From positions 194,496 to 258,495 of the forward strand of contig JAUICN010000005.1 of the NCBI GenBank assembly GCA_030427835.1: a stretch of 64,000 nucleotides of DNA. The letters run 5' to 3'. Of this stretch, positions 16,769-25,403 are shown piece by piece (position 1 is the stretch's first letter; each line of letters opens with the position of its first letter). Under the pieces are notes generated by a model. That model was given only the letters and a program-made list of their open reading frames with translations. It was not told the DNA's origin and ran no database searches. The stretch is from Polyangia bacterium (GTDB lineage: Bacteria > Myxococcota_A > Polyangia > Polyangiales > JAUICN01). The position numbers and the translations under genes were made by a program.

Positions 16769-17392
16769 TTAGGGGAGGGTGCAGCCGGAGAGCGAAAAGG
16801 TGACCGGGGTGGCCCCACCTGGGCCGGTAAGTTCCCGGGTAACTAGAGCATTGGCGCGGCTAGGTAGGTCAAAGCACCTGAGTTTTCCCCCCACCACTCC
16901 CCCGTTCTGGGTGAGGTCGAATACTTGGCAGGGTTCAAGGCAGGTGGTGGCCGGGTCGTCGTCCTTGCAACTGTCGGAGGGTTCCGTAGCGCCACAATTG
17001 CCTTCGTAGAGATTGCCGTCGTCTTCGACTGTGACTTTACAGCCATTCTGAGTGAGCGCACCGCCGCCGGGTGAGAACACCGCGTCCCGTATCTCTAGGA
17101 ACGCACCAGCAGAAGTTTCCACGCTCCATGTGAGCCGTAGATCTTCGCCCTGGGTTGCCATGCTGCACGTCACGTCCCGGCCGCCGGAGCCGTCCTGCCC
17201 GTCAATCGATCGTGACTCCGGGTTGATGCATCCCCCAGAAATGTCGCACCGCACGTGCCAGGCCACCGTGGCCCGCGGCCCATCGTTGCTGCCGCATCCC
17301 AACAAAACCAGGCCCGCCACGGAAATCAGGGGAACCGCCAGCAGCTTCACTGGAACAAAACGGATCTTCTCACGATATTCAACGGCACTCAT
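16769..17392 (-). CDS. Predicted Cys-rich lipoprotein of unknown function
   Basis: A 207-aa protein with an N-terminal signal peptide ending in GLVLLGC (lipidated Cys33). The mature part has ten or so cysteines, including SDSCKDDDPATTCLEPC, and mostly beta-prone sequence, suggesting a small disulfide-bonded extracytoplasmic domain. No family is recognised. It is upstream of the RiPP cassette on the same strand, but a 325-bp gap with repeats intervenes, so co-transcription is uncertain. It is divergent from the trans-sulfuration gene at 17486. Confidence 0.7.
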   Translation of the reverse strand: MSAVEYREKIRFVPVKLLAVPLISVAGLVLLGCGSNDGPRATVAWHVRCDISGGCINPESRSIDGQDGSGGRDVTCSMATQGEDLRLTWSVETSAGAFLEIRDAVFSPGGGALTQNGCKVTVEDDGNLYEGNCGATEPSDSCKDDDPATTCLEPCQVFDLTQNGGVVGGKLRCFDLPSRANALVTRELTGPGGATPVTFSLSGCTLP

Positions 17393-17485
17393 GGGGCAAC
17401 CCTACCAGCAGCCGGTACCATTCGCGACTGTCCTGACAATACTCCCTTGCGAATGATGGCGTGCTGGATCAGGACTGTGGGTCTG

Positions 17486-18682
17486 ATGACCGCGCCCCAT
17501 TCCCCCCAAGGCTTTTCCACCCGTGCCATCCACGTGGGCCAGGATCCCGACCCGGTGACGGGTGCGGTCATGCCACCCGTGGTGTTGAGCACAACCTACG
17601 CCCAGAACGCTCCGGGAGAGACCAAGGCGGGTTACGATTACACCCGCGCCGGCAACCCCAACCGCGATGCCCTGGAGGCGGTCCTCGCTTCCCTTGAGGG
17701 TGGCGCGCGCGCGATCTGCTTTGGTTCAGGGTGCGCCGCGATGACGGCGCTGTTTCAAACCCTCCGCCCGGGTGACCACGTGGTAGCGAGCGAGGATGTT
17801 TACGGCGGCACCTACCGGATTCTGGAGCAGGTAATGGCCCCCATGGGCGTGGAAACCACCTGGATGGACTTCACGCAAGTCACCCCTGGAAACACCGATG
17901 CCCTTGAGGCCGCCCTGCGCCCCAACACCAAAATTGTGCTCATTGAGACACCAAGCAACCCGCTATTGAAACTGGTCGACATTGCTGCGGTCGCTTCGGT
18001 CACCAAGGCGCGCGGTATTGTGCTCGCGGCGGACAACACCTTTGCCACCCCCTACCTACAACGGCCCCTGGATCTCGGTGTGGACGTGGTGGTTCACAGC
18101 GTGACCAAGTACCTCAATGGCCACAGCGATGTATTGGGCGGTGCCCTTGTGGTGAAAGACCCCGAGCTCGGTGAAAAGCTCCACTTCATCCAGAAGGCCA
18201 TCGGTGCCGTACCTTCCCCCATGGATTGCTACACCGTGGCCCGTGGGCTCAAAACCCTGGCGGTGCGCATGGAGCGCCATTGCAGCACCACGGCCAGCCT
18301 CGCCCAATGGCTACAGCAGCACCCCAAGATCACCCACGTGAACTACCCGGGGCTCCAAAGCCACCCCCAGCATGCCCTTGCCCAACAGCAAATGCAGTCC
18401 CCCCGGGGCACGCCCCTGGCGGGCGGCATGGTGAGCTTTGTGGTTGACGGCGGCACACCCGCGGTCACCCGTGTGTTGCAGGCCGTGCGCGTATTCACCC
18501 TTGCGGAAAGTCTAGGCGGCGTGGAATCCCTCATCTGCCACCCGGCCACCATGACCCACGCCACCATTCCCAAGGAAGTACGACAAGCCAACGGCATCTC
18601 CGACGGCCTCATCCGCGCCTCCGTGGGCCTAGAAGACCTCCAAGACCTACAAACCGACCTCGACCTTGCCCTCAACGCGTAA
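17486..18682 (+). CDS. Trans-sulfuration PLP enzyme (cystathionine gamma-synthase/gamma-lyase type)
   Basis: A 398-aa Cys/Met metabolism PLP-dependent enzyme. It opens FSTRAIHVGQDPDPVTGAV and contains YTRAGNPNRDALE, the PLP-phosphate binding region, and SVTKYLNGHSDVLGG with the Schiff-base Lys208. The C-terminus SLGGVESLICHPATMTHA is typical of cystathionine gamma-synthases, gamma-lyases and O-acyl-homoserine sulfhydrylases; sequence reading alone does not separate these. Start ATG 17486 matches the family N-terminus, and longer frames to 17255 do not. No SAM riboswitch or met operator is evident upstream. Confidence 0.88.
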   Translation: MTAPHSPQGFSTRAIHVGQDPDPVTGAVMPPVVLSTTYAQNAPGETKAGYDYTRAGNPNRDALEAVLASLEGGARAICFGSGCAAMTALFQTLRPGDHVVASEDVYGGTYRILEQVMAPMGVETTWMDFTQVTPGNTDALEAALRPNTKIVLIETPSNPLLKLVDIAAVASVTKARGIVLAADNTFATPYLQRPLDLGVDVVVHSVTKYLNGHSDVLGGALVVKDPELGEKLHFIQKAIGAVPSPMDCYTVARGLKTLAVRMERHCSTTASLAQWLQQHPKITHVNYPGLQSHPQHALAQQQMQSPRGTPLAGGMVSFVVDGGTPAVTRVLQAVRVFTLAESLGGVESLICHPATMTHATIPKEVRQANGISDGLIRASVGLEDLQDLQTDLDLALNA

Positions 18683-18700
18683 TTTAGGGCGGTCCGTTCC

Positions 18701-20725
18701 ATGTCCCTAAATTCCTCACAGCGGCAGGCGGTGGAGCATGTTCAGGGGCCGTTGCTGGTACTGGCAGGGGCAGGTAGCGGTAAGACGCGGGTGATTACGC
18801 ACCGGATTGCGCGGCTCATCGATCGTGGGGTGCGGCCGGAGGCGATTTTGGCGGTGAGTTTCACCAACAAGGCCTCCGCCGAGATGGCCGAGCGCATGGC
18901 CAAGCTCATCGGCCCCAAGATGGCCAAGAAGGTACTGCTTTCCACGTTTCACAGTTTCGGTGTGCGGTTTCTCCACCAGGAGAAGGGCGCCCTGGGCTAC
19001 GACGGAAAGTTTGTGGTGTTTGACCAGGGCGACAGCCTTGGGCTCGTACGGGAGTTGCTACGTCGCCTGCGCCCCAACCAGCGCAAGCTGGACCCAAGCG
19101 CCCTGCAAGCCCGCATTTCGCTTTGGAAAAACGCATTCATCCCGCCGGAGCGGGTGGTGGTCACCGACTTTGAGTACGATGACGTGGCAAGCGAAATCTA
19201 CCCGGAGTACGAACAGAGCCTGCGCTCCATGCGTGCGGTGGATTTTGACGACCTGGTGGTGGTTCCGGCACGCCTGCTGAAGGAACACACCGACATTCGT
19301 GACCGTTGGCGCGGCAAGCTCCAACACGTACTCATCGACGAGTTTCAGGACACCAACGGTGCCCAAATGGAATTGGCAAAGCAGCTCACCAATGCCCTTA
19401 ACAACATCTGTGTTGTGGGCGATGACGACCAAAGCATCTACGGCTGGCGCGGGGCCGACGTGCGCAACATTTTGGAGTTTGAAAAGACGTTTCCCGGCAC
19501 CAAGGTCGTAAAGCTGGAAGACAACTACCGGTCGGTGGCGCCCATTCTTAAGGTGGCCAACCACGCCATTGCCCAGTCCAAGGGCAAACGTCACATCAAA
19601 CAACTGCGGGCTGCTCGCGGGTCCGGCGCTCGGGTGCGCCTGTGCCCTGTCACAAGCCCCGACGCCGAAGCGCGCCTTGTGGCCCGGGAAATCAACGAGC
19701 TCCACAAGGAAGGCCGCAGGTTCTCAGACATGGCCGTGCTCTACCGTTCCAACCGTTCCGCGCGACTGCTGGAAGAGGAACTGCGCGCCCACAAAGTGCC
19801 CTACCGCATGGTGGGTGGCACCCAATTCTACGACCGCAAGGAAGTAAAGGATTCCATTGCCTACCTGCGTGCGGTGGCCAACCCCTGGGATGAACTCGCC
19901 CTGCGCCGCATTCTGAACTACCCGCCGCGCGGCGTCGGGCATGTGACGGTGCAACAGATCGACGAATTGGCCCGGAGAGAAGGCAAGGGATTTTCCAGGG
20001 CCGTGCAACGTGCGCCAGAAGCCCTGAACCTGGGTCGTGCAGCCTCCAACGGGATCAAGGCCCTAAACCACCACCTGCAAGAGGCGCGGGAGCGGTTGCA
20101 GTCGGGCGACCCGTTGCGCTCCGTGGCCAAGGATCTTCTGGAAGGTGTGCGCCTGCGTGACGACATTGACTCTCCAGAAGACGGTGAAAAAAACACCACG
20201 GCCAACAACAAACGTTGGGAAAACGTGGAGCACTTTCTGAGCTCCATGGAGCGCTACGAAGGGCGCACCGACGAGGGAAAGCCAAGCCTGGAGGAGTTTC
20301 TCCAGCGCATGACCCTACGGGTGGAAACGGAGGAGGAGGAGGCCAACAACACCGTCGTGCTTTCCACGTTGCACGCCGCCAAGGGCCTGGAGTTTCCGGC
20401 CGTGTTCTTCATTGGTTGCGTGGAGGGTCAACTGCCCCACCGCCGTACCACGGACCCCAACGTGAAGGACGCCTCCCCCACCGACGTGGAAGAAGAGCGG
20501 CGCCTGTTCTACGTGGGTGTGACCCGAGCCAGGGATCTGCTGTACCTCAGCTACACCCAGCAACGCATGATGCGGGGAAAGACCATTCCTCTCGCCCGGT
20601 CGCGTTTTCTGGAGGGCTTGCCAGAGAACTTCACCGAAGAATACGTGCGCCCCGACGAAGAAGCCTCCCAGCTGGGTGAAGTGGCAGATTTCGCCGCCTC
20701 CCTCATCGCCCAACTGGAATCCTAG
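18701..20725 (+). CDS. UvrD/Rep-family ATP-dependent DNA helicase
   Basis: A 674-aa superfamily 1A 3'-5' helicase. Visible motifs are Walker A AGAGSGKT (22-29), motif II DEFQDTN, motif III DDDQSIYGWRGAD, motif IV YRS(S/N)RSARLLEEEL-like, LSTLHAAKGLEFPAVF (motif V region) and EEERRLFYVGVTRA (motif VI). The length matches Rep/PcrA. These enzymes unwind DNA in repair or at stalled replication forks. It begins 18 bp after the trans-sulfuration gene and may share its transcript. Confidence 0.92.
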   Translation: MSLNSSQRQAVEHVQGPLLVLAGAGSGKTRVITHRIARLIDRGVRPEAILAVSFTNKASAEMAERMAKLIGPKMAKKVLLSTFHSFGVRFLHQEKGALGYDGKFVVFDQGDSLGLVRELLRRLRPNQRKLDPSALQARISLWKNAFIPPERVVVTDFEYDDVASEIYPEYEQSLRSMRAVDFDDLVVVPARLLKEHTDIRDRWRGKLQHVLIDEFQDTNGAQMELAKQLTNALNNICVVGDDDQSIYGWRGADVRNILEFEKTFPGTKVVKLEDNYRSVAPILKVANHAIAQSKGKRHIKQLRAARGSGARVRLCPVTSPDAEARLVAREINELHKEGRRFSDMAVLYRSNRSARLLEEELRAHKVPYRMVGGTQFYDRKEVKDSIAYLRAVANPWDELALRRILNYPPRGVGHVTVQQIDELARREGKGFSRAVQRAPEALNLGRAASNGIKALNHHLQEARERLQSGDPLRSVAKDLLEGVRLRDDIDSPEDGEKNTTANNKRWENVEHFLSSMERYEGRTDEGKPSLEEFLQRMTLRVETEEEEANNTVVLSTLHAAKGLEFPAVFFIGCVEGQLPHRRTTDPNVKDASPTDVEEERRLFYVGVTRARDLLYLSYTQQRMMRGKTIPLARSRFLEGLPENFTEEYVRPDEEASQLGEVADFAASLIAQLES

Positions 20726-20809
20726 ACCGGTTTGCCTCTGGGGCGCCCACCTATTGTGGGGTCCACTTGTTGTTCTATGGCCGTTGAACCTGGTAGTTTG
20801 TCAGCCACC

Positions 20810-22237
20810 ATGTCGCTTCCTCCCCCCGCCCGTCGGGTCTACTGCAACCGTACCCTGAACCTACGGTCCATCGACGTCATCGGCTTCGACATGGACTACA
20901 CACTCGTCCACTACAACACCGAGGTCTGGGAAAAGCGCGCCTACGACACCGCCAGGGGAAAGCTCGAGATCCTCGGGTGGCCCGTGGAGGACTTGGAGTT
21001 TGACCCAAGCCTTGCATCCCTGGGCCTCATTCTTGATCTGGAACACGGCAACCTCGTGAAAGCCGATCGTTTTGGCTACATTAAACGCGCCTCCCACGGT
21101 ACCCACATGCTTACCTTCGAGGAGCTTCGCCGCGCCTACGAACAGGTGATCGTGGACCTAGGGGATCCCCGGTGGGTATTCACCAATACCCTGTTTGGTC
21201 TTTCTGAAGGCTGCCTCTATGCCCAGGCGGTGGACCTGCTCGACGAAGAAGCGCTCCCGGGCGTCATGGGATACAGCGACCTTTACCAGATCGTGCGTTC
21301 CCAAATCGACGAGACCCACATGGAGGGCACACTCAAGGCCGAGATCATGGCCAATCCAGGGCCGTTTGTGGATCTGGACGAAGACATGCCGCTCGCGTTG
21401 ATGGACCTGAAGCACGCGGGGAAAAAGCTGGTACTCATCACCAACTCGGAATGGCCCTACACCCAGGCCATGTTGGCCTACACCATCGATCCATTTTTGC
21501 CTGGGGATCAAACCTGGCGTGATCTCTTTGATTGCAAGATCGTTTCAGCCAGCAAACCTGCTTTCTTCCACGAACGCCGCCCCGTGTTTGAGGTGGTCAA
21601 CGAGGAGGGACATCTTGTGCCTGCTCGAAACTTTCACACGGGTGGGGTGTTCCTTGGGGGGCACGCGGGCCTGGTGGAGGAGCACTTCCAGGTGCCCGGC
21701 GAAAACATTCTCTACGTGGGCGACCACATGTTTGCGGACGTGAAGGTTTCCAAATCTAAACTTCGCTGGCGTACGGCACTCATTCTTCGGGAGCTGGAAG
21801 GCGAACTCCACGCCCTGGAGCAGTTCAAACCAAAACAGCTCGAGCTCTCCACCATGATGGATCGCAAGGAACAACTGGAAGCCCAGTATTCGAACCTACG
21901 CCTCCAAATTCAGCGGAACAAAAACGCCTATGGGCCCCAATCGGACGAAACCGTGGAAGTACTGGAACAGCAGATGCAGAAATGCCGAGTGGAAGTGGTG
22001 GCACTGGATCAGAAAATCGCCCCGCTCGCCCGGGAGTCCGCGGCCCTTTCAAACCACCGTTGGGGGTTACTCATGCGTGCGGGCAACGACAAGAGTCATC
22101 TGGCGCGCCAAATCGAGCGTTACGCCGACACCTACACCTCACGGGTTTCGAACCTGGCCCATGCGACGCCATTTAGCTATTTCCGCTCCACTCGGGGAAG
22201 CCTCCCCCACGACCATGGGCCCGCTGGAGGCGCGTAG
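20810..22237 (+). CDS. HAD-IG family purine 5'-nucleotidase
   Basis: A 475-aa HAD-superfamily protein of the HAD-IG (cytosolic purine 5'-nucleotidase-like) group. Motif I is IGFDMDYTLVHY (Asp27 nucleophile, Asp29); LVLITNSEWPYT corresponds to motif II and VGDHMFADV to the motif IV acidic pair. A coiled-coil-like helical stretch follows (about 345-430). The family dephosphorylates IMP/GMP-type nucleotides; the substrate here is inferred. ATG 20810 is preferred because the family N-terminus (RRVYCNRTLNL) follows directly; upstream in-frame ATGs have no similarity. Confidence 0.87.
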   Translation: MSLPPPARRVYCNRTLNLRSIDVIGFDMDYTLVHYNTEVWEKRAYDTARGKLEILGWPVEDLEFDPSLASLGLILDLEHGNLVKADRFGYIKRASHGTHMLTFEELRRAYEQVIVDLGDPRWVFTNTLFGLSEGCLYAQAVDLLDEEALPGVMGYSDLYQIVRSQIDETHMEGTLKAEIMANPGPFVDLDEDMPLALMDLKHAGKKLVLITNSEWPYTQAMLAYTIDPFLPGDQTWRDLFDCKIVSASKPAFFHERRPVFEVVNEEGHLVPARNFHTGGVFLGGHAGLVEEHFQVPGENILYVGDHMFADVKVSKSKLRWRTALILRELEGELHALEQFKPKQLELSTMMDRKEQLEAQYSNLRLQIQRNKNAYGPQSDETVEVLEQQMQKCRVEVVALDQKIAPLARESAALSNHRWGLLMRAGNDKSHLARQIERYADTYTSRVSNLAHATPFSYFRSTRGSLPHDHGPAGGA

Positions 22238-22286
22238 AACTCACCACCTAGAGGTCCTGTTCCCAAGGTGGTAGGGTGCCCCCATC

Positions 22287-23132
22287 ATGTGGGAGCAACT
22301 CGGACTTTCAGTTTTTTCCCAACCAGACGCCTGGGTCGCGCTGCTGTCGTTGGCCGCCCTTGAGATCGTGCTCGGTGTCGACAACCTGATCTTCGTGGCC
22401 ATCGTTGCCAACCGTTTACCCCCAGAGCACCGTGGCCCAGCCTACCGCCTTGGGCTGATTGGCGCGTTGGTCACCCGCCTGGGCCTACTCATGGCCCTTT
22501 CCTGGCTCATGCGCCTGACCGAGCCCCTGTTCCATCTCCTGGACCACGACGTCTCCGGCCGGGATCTGATTCTACTGTTTGGTGGCCTGTTTCTCATCGT
22601 CAAAAGCGTGCACGAAATCTACGTGACGGTAGAGGGCCCCGAGCAAGGCACTCACCCTGGCGCCAAGCGGCCCAGGGGCCTGCTTTCCACCATTGTGGTC
22701 ATCATGATCATGGACATGGTGTTCTCGCTGGACTCCATCATCACCGCCATCGGGATCTCGGACGACCTGCCCGTTATGGTGATTGCCATCGTGATCGCGA
22801 TGATCGTCATGTTGGCCTTTGCCCAGTCCCTTGGCGATTTTGTCAACAAGCATCCCTCCTTGCGTGTTCTGGCCCTGGCGTTTTTGCTGTTGATCGGTGT
22901 GTTGCTCACCGGGGAGGCTTTTGGCCAGCATATTCCCAAGGGCTACGTGTACACGGCCATGGCCTTTGCGTTACTCGTGGAGCTGCTCAACATGCGCGCC
23001 CGTAAGAAAACACCTTCCATAATGCCCCCGTCCACCGAGTCTGTCAGGCCCAGCTCGGTCCAGCCCAGCTCGGTCCAGCCCAGCTCGGCCCGTCCCAGCT
23101 CGGCCCCACCGGGAGAGTCCCATGTCCAATAG
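22287..23132 (+). CDS. TerC-family integral membrane protein
   Basis: A 281-aa TerC/YkoY-type membrane protein with about seven transmembrane helices. It carries the two internally related signatures ALEIVLGVDNLIFVAI (about 25-40) and MDMVFSLDSIITAIGI (about 145-160), whose acidic residues are thought to bind a metal. The family is linked to Mn2+ export and metalation of secreted proteins. The last ~30 residues form a Pro/Ser-rich tail made of a 15-bp tandem repeat. The gene overlaps mgtE by 11 nt, making a two-gene divalent-cation unit. Confidence 0.9.
   Translation: MWEQLGLSVFSQPDAWVALLSLAALEIVLGVDNLIFVAIVANRLPPEHRGPAYRLGLIGALVTRLGLLMALSWLMRLTEPLFHLLDHDVSGRDLILLFGGLFLIVKSVHEIYVTVEGPEQGTHPGAKRPRGLLSTIVVIMIMDMVFSLDSIITAIGISDDLPVMVIAIVIAMIVMLAFAQSLGDFVNKHPSLRVLALAFLLLIGVLLTGEAFGQHIPKGYVYTAMAFALLVELLNMRARKKTPSIMPPSTESVRPSSVQPSSVQPSSARPSSAPPGESHVQ
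23049..23108 (+). repeat. Four-unit 15-bp tandem repeat in the terC 3' end
   Basis: Units begin at 23049, 23064, 23079 and 23094. The first two are CCCAGCTCGGTCCAG, and the last two diverge in their final bases. The array encodes a Pro-Ser-Ser-Val/Ala-Gln pentapeptide tail and keeps the reading frame. Confidence 0.9.
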
Positions 23133-24504
23133 GGATCGATTGCAGCGGGAGCTCCCCGAGATTCTCACCGGCACTGAGCAGGACATACGCGCCGCCCTTG
23201 AGGAAATCCACACCGAGGACATCGCCGAGTCCATGGCAAGCCTTTCCCTGGAGGAGGAGCTTCGCCTGATCCGTGTACTCCCGGATGAAATGGCGGCCCA
23301 GGTGGTGGGTCGTTTGCAGGGCGACCGATGCCTTGAGCTTGTACAAAGCGTGGACCCCAAGGATTCCGCGCCCCTGCTCGCGGCCATGTCCGGCGACGAT
23401 CGGGTGGATCTCATCCAGCAGTTGCCCACCGAGCTAGGCAATACCCTCATCTCTGAGCTGCAACGGCAATACCCAGCGCTCGCGGAGCAGGTGCGGCGCC
23501 TCCAGGTGTGGGGCGAGCAAACTGCGGGTGGACTCATGACCCCCGATTTTGTGTCGCTTGAGCCCGGTGCAAAGGTCTGGGAGGCCATCGAGCGGGTTCG
23601 CAGCATTCACCAGGAGCGGGCCGAAACCGTGTACACAATTTTTGTGGTGGCCTACGGCGCAAAGCTAGTGGGTGTGGCTTCCCTACGCGACCTGATCCTG
23701 GCAGATCCAGGCGCCACCCTGGAAGACATCATGACCGAGCACGTGGTGCGTGTGGCCCCCACCGACGATCAGGAGCTCGTGGCCGACACCATGGCCAAGT
23801 ACGATTTCTCCACCCTACCCGTGGTGGACGACAACGGCGTGATGTTGGGCCTGGTCACCGTGGATGACGTGGTGGACGTGGTCATCGAGGAGGCCACAGA
23901 AGACGCCCAAAAGATGGCCGCCGTGGTTCCCCTGGAGGATTCCTACTTTGCAACGGGCTTCGTGGAGTTTTTGATGAAGCGCTCCTTTTGGTTGCTGCTT
24001 CTGTTTGTGGGCCAACTGATCACCGCCACCGTCATGGAGCGTTACGATGCCACCATGAACGCGATCACGAGCCTTGTGATCTTCATTCCGCTCATCATCG
24101 CCACCGGTGGAAACTCGGGCGCCCAAAGCTCCACACTGATCATTCGCGCCATGGCCCTGGGAGAAATGCAACCCAGGGATTGGTTGCGCGTGGCCGGGCG
24201 TGAGTTGGGCATTGGCCTGAGCCTTGGGCTGTTGTTGGGGGCCATTGGTTTCGTGCGAGCGCTGTTTGTGGACGGTTCCAGCACGGGTGTGGACACCCAG
24301 GCCCTGGCCCTTACGGTCGGCGCAAGTATCGTTGCTGTGGTGACCATGGGATCCCTGTTGGGGGCCCTACTCCCGATGTTGATTCGCCGTGTGGGCCTTG
24401 ATCCAGCGGTTTCCTCCACACCCTTCATCGCATCCCTGGTGGATGTGCTCGGCTTGGTGCTCTATTTCGTGCTTGCCAACCTAATCTTTGGAATCGCGCT
24501 TTGA
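23122..24504 (+). CDS. mgtE: Magnesium transporter MgtE
   Basis: A 460-aa MgtE. The N-terminal helical Mg2+-sensing domain spans about 1-125 (DDRVDLIQQLP), two CBS motifs span about 130-250 (MTPDFVSLEPG, YDFSTLPVVDDNGVMLGLVT), and five transmembrane segments span about 285-460, including the pore-helix signature FIPLIIATGGNSGAQSS. Members are Mg2+-gated inner-membrane channels. The start ATG 23122 lies inside terC with GGGAGAG upstream, so translation is coupled. No Mg2+ riboswitch is visible because the gene has no independent leader. Confidence 0.95.
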   Translation: MSNRDRLQRELPEILTGTEQDIRAALEEIHTEDIAESMASLSLEEELRLIRVLPDEMAAQVVGRLQGDRCLELVQSVDPKDSAPLLAAMSGDDRVDLIQQLPTELGNTLISELQRQYPALAEQVRRLQVWGEQTAGGLMTPDFVSLEPGAKVWEAIERVRSIHQERAETVYTIFVVAYGAKLVGVASLRDLILADPGATLEDIMTEHVVRVAPTDDQELVADTMAKYDFSTLPVVDDNGVMLGLVTVDDVVDVVIEEATEDAQKMAAVVPLEDSYFATGFVEFLMKRSFWLLLLFVGQLITATVMERYDATMNAITSLVIFIPLIIATGGNSGAQSSTLIIRAMALGEMQPRDWLRVAGRELGIGLSLGLLLGAIGFVRALFVDGSSTGVDTQALALTVGASIVAVVTMGSLLGALLPMLIRRVGLDPAVSSTPFIASLVDVLGLVLYFVLANLIFGIAL

Positions 24505-24515
24505 GTTGTTGCGGT

Positions 24516-25403
24516 TTAGGTGTTCACAAGCCCATTGTGGATCTGCCCCACCAGGGCGTGCACCTCATCGACCGACGACAGGGTTTCAACCCCTTCGACC
24601 AGGGGCACCGGTCGATCCTCGGAAAGTACAAACGCGGCCATGCCCTGTAGGCTCTGCACTCGCTCCAGTGCGGGCACGTCTGTCCAGTCGTCCCCACAAT
24701 AGGAAACCCCCCGGGCGCCTGTCACCTCCACAAGTTTTTGGAGGGCATCGCCCTTGTTGCCGCACATCAAGTCCACCTCGATCAGTGCGCGGCCCTGCCG
24801 TACTGGAAGGCTGTGTTCCAACGCGTACTCCAGTGCACAGGTCAACACTTCCCTGGCCTGGTGAGGTTGGGTTTCCATCATCTGGCGCACGTGCACGGCA
24901 GCTGACCCAAACTTGGTTTCCAGCCCCGCGCCCAAGGTCACCAGCTGATCCTGGGCCCATGCAATAAACGCTTCCAGTGCAATCACCTGTTCCGAAGGGG
25001 GCAGGGGCACCCGCCAAACCTCCGCCCCAGGGGCGATGTTGTTTTCCTGCCCGATCGGGTTCCCTGAAACAGTCACGTCTGGTTCACTAGTTGCGTCTGG
25101 CGAAAGAGTGAGTGGCGCGTAGAGAATCGCCCCGTGCTGAACAGCTCGCCAGGCCCGTTGAACCGGCGCCAGCATTTGAAGCGTGTCCACATCCCTCCCG
25201 GTCACCAAGGCCACCTCAACATCTGGAACGCAGCCCAGCTCGTCAAGTAGGGTCACCACATGCTTCGGCACCGCCGTGGCGGTGGGGTCTGCGGTAATGG
25301 GTGCCAGTGTACCGTCCACGTCCCAGGCCAATAGCAGCGGCCGGGGGAGCTCCAACACCCCTTGAAGCAGCGCCTCTACTTGGGTTACCTGCACCTCGGT
25401 CAT
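24516..25403 (-). CDS. otsB: Trehalose-6-phosphate phosphatase
   Basis: A 295-aa HAD-superfamily (IIB) phosphatase that releases trehalose from trehalose 6-phosphate. LLAWDVDGTLAPI (about residue 25) is motif I; LVTGRD and GDDWTDVPALE are the other HAD motifs, and EVDLMCGNKGDAL is typical of OtsB. ATG 25403 overlaps the otsA stop as ATGA, showing tight coupling and fixing the start. A longer frame to 25442 would overlap otsA further. Trehalose is a compatible solute and stress protectant. Confidence 0.92.
   Translation of the reverse strand: MTEVQVTQVEALLQGVLELPRPLLLAWDVDGTLAPITADPTATAVPKHVVTLLDELGCVPDVEVALVTGRDVDTLQMLAPVQRAWRAVQHGAILYAPLTLSPDATSEPDVTVSGNPIGQENNIAPGAEVWRVPLPPSEQVIALEAFIAWAQDQLVTLGAGLETKFGSAAVHVRQMMETQPHQAREVLTCALEYALEHSLPVRQGRALIEVDLMCGNKGDALQKLVEVTGARGVSYCGDDWTDVPALERVQSLQGMAAFVLSEDRPVPLVEGVETLSSVDEVHALVGQIHNGLVNT

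Noticed and set aside
22238-22286. A yybP-ykoY (Mn2+) riboswitch before terC
   Set aside because: Only 49 bp separate the genes. The gap contains a 7-bp inverted repeat (ACCACCT/AGGTGGT) but is too short for the riboswitch, and its core sequences are absent.
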